This document shows positions 1-7,182 of a stretch of DNA of 64,000 nt, piece after piece. Both the position numbers and the translations under genes were made by a program. The notes below the pieces were generated by a model. That model did no database searches and was not told the DNA's origin. It worked only from the letters and a program-made list of their open reading frames with translations. The DNA is from Phycisphaerales bacterium (GTDB lineage: Bacteria > Planctomycetota > Phycisphaerae > Phycisphaerales > UBA1924): contig JADLFW010000022.1 in NCBI GenBank assembly GCA_020849615.1, forward strand, positions 1 through 64,000, written 5' to 3'. Each line of letters starts with the position of its first letter. Positions within the stretch are counted from its first letter, which is position 1.

Positions 1-1679
1 GGCACCGCATCACGGGGACGGGGCGGCTGTTCAGCGAGGGCGGGGGAACGCTCACCAACTTCGGGACGCTCCTGGGGAATCGCGCGGGCGGCCTGCATAT
101 CGATTGCCCGGTCGCTAACCACGCGGTTGTACGGGCGGTGCCGCCGGGCGCCCTGTCAATCGGGGGCGTCATCTTTCAGCACGGGTCCGGCTATATCGAG
201 GCCGACGGGGCCCGGGTGACACTGGAGAATCAGAGCGACATCAACCAGGGCGTCGTTCGAGGTGTCAACGGCGGCACCGTGGAGGTCGCGGGAACGGCGT
301 ACCTCAGCAACGTCACGACCGAGGGGAACTGGGTTATTCGCCCGTCGCCAACGACCGGCTACAACACGCTGAGCGTCGATACGAGCTGGACCAACAATGG
401 GCTCGTCCGGCTGCCCGACAATCCTTCTCATCTCAACCATAACAGGCTGCGGATCGCCACCGACGGCCTGGTCATCCAGGGAACGGGCGAGATCCGCCTG
501 GAAGAAACACCGCCCGAGCAGGGCGCCGAGCTTGTTCTCGATGTGGGCGACGGCACGGTGACAAACGGGCCCGGCCACTCCATCACAGGGGCGGGCTGGC
601 TGCGAAGGCTGGACGGCGATGAAACGCTTGTCAACGAAGGGACCATCCTCGCGAACCGGACGCCGGGGCGGCTGGTCGTTGACGTTCACCTGAACAACCG
701 CGGGACGCTGCGTGCGGTGGCGGGCGGTCGCGTCACACTCTGGATTAACAATACCACACAATCGGAGGATGGCCTGATTGAAGCGGACGGAGGGACGGTG
801 GAGTTGTTGCTCGGCGAGATCTCCGGCGGAACCGTCCGATCGAAGAACGGCGGTGTAGTGACGGTCCAGACCGGATTACTCCTGCGTGATGTCACCAGCG
901 AAGGGTACTGGACAGTGGACGAGCCGCCCGGCTTCGGCGACGGCGTACAGATATACGCGCGCGGTACTTGGATCAATGATGCGGTAATCGATGTTCCCGT
1001 CGATGCCGCCAAATTCTTTTGGATACTTCCAAATCCCCAGCTCACCATCGATGGCAATGGCGAGATTCGGATGAACCTGCGCGACTATCAAGCGATGTTC
1101 TCTGGTGGCTCGGGGACCGAGATCACCAATGGAACTCACCATCGCATTTCCGGCACTCCAAGAATAACGGGCGGCGTGTTCCGCAATGCGGGCACGCTGG
1201 CGCCGGGCATGCCATTCGGCACGATACTCGCGCGCGACGCGGGCCTCTTCATGCTGCCCACGAGCATCCTCGAGATCGAACTGGGTGGTCCTTGGCCCAC
1301 GAAGCGGGACCTGCTCGACGCAACCGGACAGGCGCTGCCGCTGGGCGGGACGCTGCGCGTGCTGTTGCGGGATGAATACGTCCCGCCCGCATGCGAAGAG
1401 ATCACGGTTGTGCGCGGGAACATCTCCGGAGCGTTTGATGTGCACGAGCTGCCCATCATGCCTCAGGGACTGATGCACGTGACGTACCTGGCCACCGAGG
1501 TGAGGGTGGGCTACGTCCCCGGCGACATGAACGGGGACGGGCTGCTCGACTTCGCGGACTACCTGGAGTTCCTGAACCTGTACGAGGCCACGGACGCGCG
1601 GGCCGACCTGACCGGGGACGGGCTCGTCGATTTCGGAGACTACCTGGAGTTCTTGAACCTCCTCAACGGCGGCTGTTGA
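1..1679 (+). CDS. GC-type dockerin surface protein, 5' end missing
   Basis: The gene is cut by the left edge: the frame is open from base 3, and the upstream codons (HRITGTGRLF...) match the repeat pattern of the paralogue at 39167-41350, so the GTG at 138 is not the true start. The visible part is low-complexity beta-rich sequence with recurring G-T-N-x-G-x-I and VRGVNGG motifs, typical of autotransporter-like or beta-helical passengers. It closes with two Ca-binding loops (DMNGDGLLDFADYLEFLN and DLTGDGLVDFGDYLEFLN) and ends NGGC. The C-terminal ~140 residues are nearly the same as in the 39 kb paralogue. Likely an exported, surface-attached structural protein; no enzymatic motif seen. Family membership is confident, function unknown. 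Confidence 0.85.
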   Translation, partial: HRITGTGRLFSEGGGTLTNFGTLLGNRAGGLHIDCPVANHAVVRAVPPGALSIGGVIFQHGSGYIEADGARVTLENQSDINQGVVRGVNGGTVEVAGTAYLSNVTTEGNWVIRPSPTTGYNTLSVDTSWTNNGLVRLPDNPSHLNHNRLRIATDGLVIQGTGEIRLEETPPEQGAELVLDVGDGTVTNGPGHSITGAGWLRRLDGDETLVNEGTILANRTPGRLVVDVHLNNRGTLRAVAGGRVTLWINNTTQSEDGLIEADGGTVELLLGEISGGTVRSKNGGVVTVQTGLLLRDVTSEGYWTVDEPPGFGDGVQIYARGTWINDAVIDVPVDAAKFFWILPNPQLTIDGNGEIRMNLRDYQAMFSGGSGTEITNGTHHRISGTPRITGGVFRNAGTLAPGMPFGTILARDAGLFMLPTSILEIELGGPWPTKRDLLDATGQALPLGGTLRVLLRDEYVPPACEEITVVRGNISGAFDVHELPIMPQGLMHVTYLATEVRVGYVPGDMNGDGLLDFADYLEFLNLYEATDARADLTGDGLVDFGDYLEFLNLLNGGC

Positions 1680-1698
1680 GTCCTCCGTCAGCAGCTCT

Positions 1699-1727
1699 GG
1701 CTACGTTCGCCGACAGAAGTCGTAGCC
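1699..1727 (+). repeat. 29-nt GGCTAC-N17-GTAGCC hairpin, copy A
   Basis: Perfect 6-bp inverted repeat with a 17-nt loop, lying between the convergent ends of the surface-protein genes at 1679 (+) and 1738 (-). The same arm-loop-arm layout occurs at 5153, 21676, 26625 and 33142. Best guess is a bidirectional transcription terminator or 3'-end processing hairpin, although it has no U-tract. Confidence 0.6.
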
Positions 1728-1737
1728 CATCCTGCGG

Positions 1738-2529
1738 TCAGCACCCGGCTTCGTAGAGATTGAGGAACTCCAGGTAGTCGGCGAAGTCGATCAGGCCGTC
1801 CTGGTTCACATCCGCGCGGGGGTCCTCGGCGTCGTAGAAGTTGAGGAACTCAAGGTAATCCGCGAAGTCGGCCAGCCCGTCGCAGTTCAGGTCTGCGGGG
1901 CAGGTGCACGCGGCCGCCAGCGTCCAGAACCGGCCGAAGTACTCATCATCGCATGTCCCGTCGAGCTCCCTCACCTCGATCCGGTCGAACGGATCCACGC
2001 TGACGAAGCCCACGAACGCCGCGGTATCGTCGGGCCGGTTGTAGGTGAACTGTCCGACGGGCGAGCCTTCGCGGTACAGGGTCACGGAGAAGTTCGAGTT
2101 CGCGCACGGGCACAGCGTGCTGCACGGCGGGTATTGCACGGTGGCGTGGGTGGGCTCGGCGAAGTCAAAGCCGACGGCCATCACGAGGACATCAAAGTCC
2201 ACATTGAGCGTCTCCCGCCCGCTGACGGCGATGTCGTTGCCCGCAACAAACGTCGTCCAATCCGGTCCGACGCTGGGGTATCCGCCGGATCCGATCCACA
2301 ACTCGCTGCTGGGCGGGGAGATCGACAGCGTCAGGTTTCCCAGGTGATACGCGGCCGACGCCCCTCCGTCGAGCCGGCCGAGATTGGGCCAGAGAGGCTC
2401 GGCGGAGGCGCCGGTGTCGGCCAGGAAGGTCGCGCGGTCGGTGTACTGCACGACTTGCGCCAGCGCCGCGCTCTCCCGCGCCAACAGCGCCAAGCCCACC
2501 GCGACCGCGGCACGGTTGCATAGAGGCAT
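1738..2529 (-). CDS. GC-type dockerin surface protein
   Basis: A 263-residue exported protein. The start is the ATG at 2529, five bases after AAGGAG; a GTG two codons upstream overlaps that ribosome site and is less likely. The N-terminus is a signal peptide (about residues 1-25, ending ESAALAQ). The middle is a beta-sandwich-like domain with no recognised family (motifs TDRATFLADTG and GFDFAEPTHA). The C-terminus carries the paired Ca-binding repeats (DLNCDGLADFADYLEFLN, DVNQDGLIDFADYLEFLN) and ends EAGC. Extra cysteines (CSTLCPCANSN) suggest disulfides or a metal site. It converges with the gene at 1-1679. Function unknown beyond being secreted and surface-linked. Confidence 0.85.
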   Translation of the reverse strand: MPLCNRAAVAVGLALLARESAALAQVVQYTDRATFLADTGASAEPLWPNLGRLDGGASAAYHLGNLTLSISPPSSELWIGSGGYPSVGPDWTTFVAGNDIAVSGRETLNVDFDVLVMAVGFDFAEPTHATVQYPPCSTLCPCANSNFSVTLYREGSPVGQFTYNRPDDTAAFVGFVSVDPFDRIEVRELDGTCDDEYFGRFWTLAAACTCPADLNCDGLADFADYLEFLNFYDAEDPRADVNQDGLIDFADYLEFLNLYEAGC

Positions 2530-2994
2530 ACGCACTCCTTTCGGCTCCGCTTCGTTCGGCGGCCATGCCGCCGCGCGTAGTTTACCGGGCCGGGCCCGGC
2601 ATGCACAAGATCATTCGATGCCGGTCCGCGGCGGAAATGGCACCCACCGAACAGAACGCGCTGACGAGCACATGGCGCATGGGTTGGCATCACGCGATCC
2701 GCGGCGCACGGGTGCCGAGATCCGCCGTGCCATGCCCCCCGCAACCGCCGAGCCATCATTCCGGGCTGATGGATCGCGGAACTGTGCGGCGGCTGCGACG
2801 CCAGCACTCGGCCCAGTCCCCGGGGCCAGCACATATATGTGCTGAGCAATACAATATGTCCTTAAGGGATATACTGGCGCACCCCGGGACCAACCTCTTC
2901 CCCCCGGCCAAAGACGGCCACGCCGCTGGCGCGAGGTCGAGGAAGAGCAGAAGCCATCGGAGCCGGCCGCGCCTCCCGACAACGAGGAGACGGC
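2530..2994. other. divergent intergenic region, no gene seen
   Basis: No reading frame here has a credible start, ribosome site and protein pattern. It separates divergent genes (2529, minus; 2995, plus), so it should hold two promoters. The right-hand part is markedly AT-rich for this genome and contains the palindromes described at 2827-2844 and 2854-2873. The plus-strand gene at 2995 lacks a strong Shine-Dalgarno (GACAACGAGGAGACGGC precedes the ATG, giving a modest GAGGAG). Confidence 0.5.
2827..2844. promoter_or_regulatory. 18-bp perfect palindrome, possible operator
   Basis: CAGCACATATATGTGCTG is a perfect 18-bp palindrome with an AT core, in DNA otherwise near two-thirds GC. A second palindromic core, CCTTAAGG flanked by near-symmetric ATAT arms, lies ten bases downstream (about 2854-2873). 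Paired dyads of this kind usually bind dimeric regulators. The nearest downstream genes are the small zinc-ribbon genes at 2995 and 3255. The regulator is unknown. Confidence 0.45.
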
Positions 2995-3252
2995 ATGAAC
3001 CTGCGAGCCCGCCTGGCCCGGCTGGAGAAGAGCATGGTCGCCGCCGCCGCCGCGCCCCGGGCCTGCGCTGTCTGCGGCGCGCCCCACCGGTGGGTGCCGT
3101 GCCTGAGCGTCAAGAACGACCAGGGCGAGGAGCTGATGCCCACCTGCCCGGCGTGCTCGTTCACGGTGATGGACAACGGGCGGGCAGTCACCGCCCTGCC
3201 CCCCGGCAGCGAGCAGAAGGTGTTGATTCTGGACGAGCTGCCGCCCGTCTGA
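2995..3252 (+). CDS. small zinc-ribbon-like protein
   Basis: An 85-residue protein with two Cys pairs (CAVCGAPH near residue 25 and CPACS near 51), arranged like a four-cysteine zinc ribbon. The N-terminal NLRARLARLEKSM is a short amphipathic helix, probably coiled coil. GAGGAG lies just upstream of the ATG. It is followed after two bases by another Cys-containing gene at 3255, so the two are very likely co-transcribed and perhaps act together. No named family is recognised. Small proteins with this plan are often DNA- or RNA-binding or mobile-element accessory factors, but that is inference. Confidence 0.6.
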   Translation: MNLRARLARLEKSMVAAAAAPRACAVCGAPHRWVPCLSVKNDQGEELMPTCPACSFTVMDNGRAVTALPPGSEQKVLILDELPPV

Positions 3253-3254
3253 GC

Positions 3255-3485
3255 ATGAAGGACCGCATGGGCCTGCACCACCGCATCAACAGGCTGGCGA
3301 AGCGGCTGGCGGCGCGGGCCGCCGAATGCCCGCTCTATTCGGGGCCGAGCCTCGTCCGCATCATCCCCGCGCCGGTGGTCCGTCACATCGGCGAGTACAC
3401 CGCCGCCGACGACCCCTCCGACTGGTGCCGCTGCGGCCGCAAGGTCGTTCACCGCATCCCGCCGCCGGCCGTGGCACGGGTGTGA
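3255..3485 (+). CDS. small CRCGRK-motif protein
   Basis: A 76-residue protein two bases after the stop of the preceding gene, so probably translationally coupled. It starts MKDRMGLHHRINRLAKRL, a basic helix, and ends with DWCRCGRKVVHRIPPPAVAR. The same C-terminal ~40 residues (SPVVxxIxEHTAADxPSDWCRCGRKVVHRIP) recur in the minus-strand gene at 26668-26931, with high nucleotide identity, so this is a real, repeated family and not a chance frame. The single CxC pair could bind metal together with the nearby His. Function unknown. Confidence 0.6.
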   Translation: MKDRMGLHHRINRLAKRLAARAAECPLYSGPSLVRIIPAPVVRHIGEYTAADDPSDWCRCGRKVVHRIPPPAVARV

Positions 3486-3690
3486 AGTAGCTGAGGACTC
3501 GCGCGCACTCGGGAGCGGAGCCCGAGAGGCCGGTGCGGTCGTAAGTGCAGTTTGCGCATCGACTGATGTACGCGCCGAATGGCACGCAGACCCTCGACCC
3601 ATGCCAGTCCAGCGATAGCTGTGTTGTAGTGTGGCTCGCCGGTCCCGCGCGGGCCGGTATCAACAACCAATCTCATCTAGCCAGCGCCGG

Positions 3691-4299
3691 CTACCACCGA
3701 TAGCGGCGGCCGGCCACCAGCCCGCCGAGGGCGAAGAGGCCGAGGCTGGCGGGCGCGGGAATCCAGTCGGTGGCGAACTCGCCGACGGCGAAGTCCTCGT
3801 CGGAGGACACGGTCACCGAGGCGACGTTGGCGCCGCCCGTGCCGTAGAAGCCCCAGCCCGTGGCGCCCGAGGAGCCATCGGGGAACTGCTGCGCGGCGAC
3901 CGAGGTGCTGCCGTCGGAGCCCGTGGCGGTCGTCTGGAACACGGCGAAGGGGTTCGGCTCACCGTAAAACTGGAAGGCCCGAATGTCCTCCAGGGTCATC
4001 GTGAGCGAAGTCGCACCATTGGTGTAGAACACGTTGCCGGTGTAGCCGTGGCTCCAGGTGGCCCAACCGGCGCCGATCGCGCGGACACTGACGGGGGTGC
4101 TGAACGTGATGGCCCGGCCCGCCCAATCGGGAGTCGAGGTCACATCGGCGAACACGTCACCACGGAAGGGGGGGGCGTCAACCGTAAAGTCGTGCACGAA
4201 GCCCGTCGGGGCGGCCGTGCCGTAGGTCTCCACGCCGATACCGCCGGGGGCGAGGGACGCGAAGCCGGCCACGGCCAGCAAGGCAAGCGTTGTCCTCAT
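3691..4299 (-). CDS. PEP-CTERM-type secreted protein (tandem copy 1)
   Basis: A 202-residue exported protein. AGGAGA sits seven bases before the ATG. Residues 1-19 form a signal peptide (MRTTLALLAVAGFASLAPGG). The C-terminus is a short sorting tail: IPAPASLGLFALGGLVAG followed by RRYRW, i.e. a PEP-CTERM variant with PAPAS in place of PEPAT, a hydrophobic helix and a basic end. Such tails are recognised by exosortases in other bacteria; none is encoded in this window. The body (GVETYGTAAP, GAGWATWSHGYTGN, EPNPFAVFQ) closely matches the next gene at 4327, so the two arose by tandem duplication. Role in the envelope unknown. Confidence 0.8.
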   Translation of the reverse strand: MRTTLALLAVAGFASLAPGGIGVETYGTAAPTGFVHDFTVDAPPFRGDVFADVTSTPDWAGRAITFSTPVSVRAIGAGWATWSHGYTGNVFYTNGATSLTMTLEDIRAFQFYGEPNPFAVFQTTATGSDGSTSVAAQQFPDGSSGATGWGFYGTGGANVASVTVSSDEDFAVGEFATDWIPAPASLGLFALGGLVAGRRYRW

Positions 4300-4326
4300 C
4301 GGAGTTTCTCCTGCTACGGACTCACG

Positions 4327-4944
4327 TCACCGGCGACGACCGACGACCAGCCCGCCGAGGGCGAGGAGGCTGAGGCTGGCGGGGCCGGGAACGAAGCCGT
4401 GGGCGAACTCGCCGACGGCGAAGTCCACATCGCACCGGATCGCGACGGACATGAGTCTGGAGCCGTGCGTGCCGTAGAAGCCCCAGCCCACCGCGCCGCC
4501 GGCGCCGTCGGGGAACTGCTGCGAACTGACGGCGGTGGTGCCGTCGGATCCGGTGGCGGTCATCTGGAAGACGCCGAAGGGGTTCGGCTCGGCGTAGAAC
4601 TGAAAGGCGCTGATGCCCCAATCGCCGAAGGTCATCGTGAGCGACCTGAACCCGTTGGTGTAGAAGCAGTTGCCGGTGTAGCCGTGACTCCACGTGGCCC
4701 AACCGGCGCCGATCTGGCGCACGCTGACCGGGTCGCTGAAGTACACGACCATGCTTGGCACGATATCGCACAACGGCGTGCTGAAGACATCGGTGTAGAG
4801 GTCAGTCCTCAATGGGGCGCTGTGCATCCAACTGCTTCCCAACGTGGTCGGGGGAGCGGCGGTCCCATAGGTTTCCACGCCGATGCCGGCGGGGGCGAGG
4901 GGCGCGACGCCGGCCAGGAGGAGCAGCGCAAGAGCGGTCTTCAT
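4327..4944 (-). CDS. PEP-CTERM-type secreted protein (tandem copy 2)
   Basis: A 205-residue paralogue of the gene at 3691. The start is the ATG at 4944, preceded by GGGAGAG; the frame is open upstream but those codons lack a signal peptide. The signal peptide is MKTALALLLLAGVAPLAPAG. It shares with its neighbour the blocks GIGVETYGTAAP, GAGWATWSHGYTGN, FYTNG, AEPNPFGVFQMTATGSDG and the C-terminal VPGPASLSLLALGGLVVG plus RRR tail. The proline-alanine-serine tail and basic end again indicate PEP-CTERM-like sorting. It is probably in one transcription unit with 3691 (27-base gap), transcribed leftward. Confidence 0.8.
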   Translation of the reverse strand: MKTALALLLLAGVAPLAPAGIGVETYGTAAPPTTLGSSWMHSAPLRTDLYTDVFSTPLCDIVPSMVVYFSDPVSVRQIGAGWATWSHGYTGNCFYTNGFRSLTMTFGDWGISAFQFYAEPNPFGVFQMTATGSDGTTAVSSQQFPDGAGGAVGWGFYGTHGSRLMSVAIRCDVDFAVGEFAHGFVPGPASLSLLALGGLVVGRRR

Positions 4945-5152
4945 GATTGTCTCTCCCGAGTCGCTCCGGGGCCCGCACGCAACGGCTCGTTTGGCCGGCA
5001 ACTCCCCGGGGGCCAACATAGAGCGTGCGGCGGTCGCCAGCGCGGTTCAACAGGGAAGCATCCCCCATTCGAGATCCGCGGACCGCGAGCGGCGCGACGC
5101 GATGGGCGATTGAGGGGCCGGTGCCAGTGGGAACGTGACCAAGGCCAATCCC

Positions 5153-5181
5153 GGCTGCGGGTTTACGGGGGGGGAGTAGCC
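5153..5181 (-). repeat. 29-nt GGCTAC-N17-GTAGCC hairpin, copy F
   Basis: On the plus strand the arms are GGCTGC and GTAGCC (one mismatch) separated by 17 nt. It lies seven bases beyond the 3' end of the minus-strand gene at 5189-6931. In the direction of that gene, the loop has the same C-rich then AAA order as the copies at 21676, 26625 and 33142. The flipped coordinates follow the flipped gene. Confidence 0.55.
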
Positions 5182-5188
5182 GAAGCTG

Positions 5189-6931
5189 TCAGCACCCCGC
5201 GTCATAGAGGTTCAAAAACTCGAGGTAGTCCACGAACTCAACGAAGCCGTCTTCGACATAGTCTACACGCTCATCTTGCACGGCATAGAGATTCAGGAAC
5301 TCGCAGTAGTCCATGAAGTCGATGTGACCGTCAAGGTTAAGATCCGCCGCGTTGCACCGCACGATGAGCTCGGCTGGCACGCTCGTGGATTCTCCGCAAG
5401 CGTTCGTGAATGTAACGGTGTATTGACCGGCATCCGCGCTGCGCACACCCGTGATGGTAAGGCTGGCGGCGGCTGCTATCGTGGGAGACGGCAACTGTCC
5501 CGAAGAGCCTGATACGGAACCGCCTCCGGCCGAAGCGCCGCCGGGCCCGTCCACGACGTTTATGCCGTTGCGTATCCACTGGTACGCGACATCGGAGTAC
5601 CCCCGGGCTGGAACGGCAAGTATGATCGCTTCACCGCCCGAGTTGATCGTTCGAGACTCGGGCTGGATAGCGACCCAGGGCGCGGCGTCAACCGCCCAGC
5701 GAGCGAAACTGTCGGATGGCTGACCTCCCGCGGTTTGAAACGTGCCGCCCGCAACCAGCATGGGTGCGCGCGGGCCCGCAAGGTCCGGGTCGAACGAACG
5801 CAGCGACCAGACGTACGCGGAGGACAAGCCCAGCCCACCGCCCAGCGCCGACCATGAGGAGCCGTTCCATGCCGCGATGGCGGTCGCCGGAATGCCTCCG
5901 GCCTGACTGAACAAGCCCCCCGCAATCAGGAGCGGGCCCGCTGGTCCCGCGTCGTCCGGATCGAACGACGTGAGGCTCGCCACCCACTTGTTCACGCCCG
6001 TCCCCAAAGCGGACCACGCCGCGCCGTTCCACGCCGCGATGTAGTTAAGCGGGGTCATCCCCGACATGGTGAAGAAGCCCCCCGCGATCAACTGCGGATT
6101 GGCCGGCCCATCACCGTCTGGATCGAAGCTCGACACGACTTGGATCTCGTTGTTGAATCCTGCGCCAAAGCCTGACCAAGTCGTGCCGTCCCACGCGGCG
6201 ATATTGCGAGCTATGGCCGAACCGGCGAGCCTGAACAAACCACCGGCGATCAATTGATTGGGAGCTGGCCCTGAGCCATCCGGGTCGTGCGTAGTCAGCG
6301 AACTCACCCCGACAAGCGGGCCGGTAACGCCGCCGCCGAGCGGAGCCCACGTCTCACCGTTCCACGCCGCGATCGAGTTGGCAGCGACGCCGCCGATGCT
6401 TAAGAAGTATCCGCCGGCAATCAGGCGCTCCGGAGCGGGCCCGGCGCCGTCGGGGTCGTAACAGGTGAGGGCGTCGATGCTGGGAACCCCCGGGCTCAGT
6501 GCGGACCAGGACTGCCCGTCCCATGCCGCGACGCCGCCCGTCTGAACTCCGCCCGCCTGGGTGAACGCGCCCGCGACAATCAACACCGGGGTGCGAGGTC
6601 CGGGCCCGTCCGGATCGAAGACCGTTAGATCGGTCGCCGTACGATCAAGGCCAGACCCGAGCGGTTTCCAGCCCGTTCCATCCCACATGGCGATGTTGTC
6701 GAGCGGACCGCCCGTGGGGTCATAGAAAGTGCCCGCGACCACCAACTGGTCTGGCATGGGCCCGGCGGCCCCGTCGGGGTCCCACCGCGTCATTGCGTAG
6801 ATATATGCGCTGGGCCCCAGCGACTCGACTCCGGGCAACCAGTGCGGCTCGCACTGGCCATCCGAGCGGACTTGGGCCAAGCAGGCGATTGCTGCACTAA
6901 TCACCCATCGCGCCCAGGTTGCCTTGTTCAT
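5189..6931 (-). CDS. WDG-repeat propeller protein with Ig-like and GC-dockerin domains
   Basis: A 580-residue exported protein. The start is the ATG at 6931, where a signal peptide begins (MNKATWARWVISAAIACLAQ); GGAG lies ten bases upstream, and the open frame further upstream lacks these features. Residues ~30-400 hold about seven ~54-residue repeats of the pattern IAAWDGxxWSALGxG...SFDPDGxGPxxPxLIAGGxF, probably a beta-propeller. These are followed by an Ig-like domain (QPESRTINSGG ... LTITGVRSADAGQYTVTFTN), then the paired Ca-binding tail (DLNLDGHIDFMDYCEFLN, DYVEDGFVEFVDYLEFLN) ending DAGC. The second loop is degenerate (YVEDGFVEF). Paralogous repeats occur at 23978-26617 and, as a fragment, at 49828. 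Likely a surface adhesin or scaffold. Confidence 0.85.
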   Translation of the reverse strand: MNKATWARWVISAAIACLAQVRSDGQCEPHWLPGVESLGPSAYIYAMTRWDPDGAAGPMPDQLVVAGTFYDPTGGPLDNIAMWDGTGWKPLGSGLDRTATDLTVFDPDGPGPRTPVLIVAGAFTQAGGVQTGGVAAWDGQSWSALSPGVPSIDALTCYDPDGAGPAPERLIAGGYFLSIGGVAANSIAAWNGETWAPLGGGVTGPLVGVSSLTTHDPDGSGPAPNQLIAGGLFRLAGSAIARNIAAWDGTTWSGFGAGFNNEIQVVSSFDPDGDGPANPQLIAGGFFTMSGMTPLNYIAAWNGAAWSALGTGVNKWVASLTSFDPDDAGPAGPLLIAGGLFSQAGGIPATAIAAWNGSSWSALGGGLGLSSAYVWSLRSFDPDLAGPRAPMLVAGGTFQTAGGQPSDSFARWAVDAAPWVAIQPESRTINSGGEAIILAVPARGYSDVAYQWIRNGINVVDGPGGASAGGGSVSGSSGQLPSPTIAAAASLTITGVRSADAGQYTVTFTNACGESTSVPAELIVRCNAADLNLDGHIDFMDYCEFLNLYAVQDERVDYVEDGFVEFVDYLEFLNLYDAGC

Positions 6932-7052
6932 CACGGATTCTCCGGGCACCCACGACCGAACTTGGGGGGAGGGTAACGATTCGCCCCTGTGCGAAACAAG
7001 GGGGAAGTGCTTCCTTAGATTCCCCTTGATCGATGTTGGTGTCAGGAGGTAG

Positions 7053-7148
7053 CTCGGGTTTCGCAAGAGCCTGCTGACCACCATCCGCTACCTGGACCAC
7101 ATCCAGCCGATGGCGGTGATTGAGGCGATCAACGCACGCCGGTGGTGA
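7053..7148 (+). pseudogene. short coding-like remnant
   Basis: A 31-codon stretch (LGFRKSLLTTIRYLDHIQP...INARRW, then TGA) has protein-like composition but no start codon, and a TAG lies in frame just upstream. It may be the 3' end of a lost gene. No family recognised. Confidence 0.2.
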
Positions 7149-7182
7149 TGGGCTTGGTCACGCAGGCAGCTGATGTCCGTTC

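Noticed and set aside
1699..1727. The 29-nt element considered as an IS terminal inverted repeat or attachment site
   Set aside because: The arms are only six bases, copies stand alone at gene ends, and no transposase or integrase lies between pairs.
3631..5316. A 561-codon plus-strand open frame across the PEP-CTERM pair
   Set aside because: It mirrors two well-supported minus-strand genes with signal peptides and ribosome sites; its product is Gly/Arg/Glu-rich with no fold-like pattern. It is open only because of high GC.
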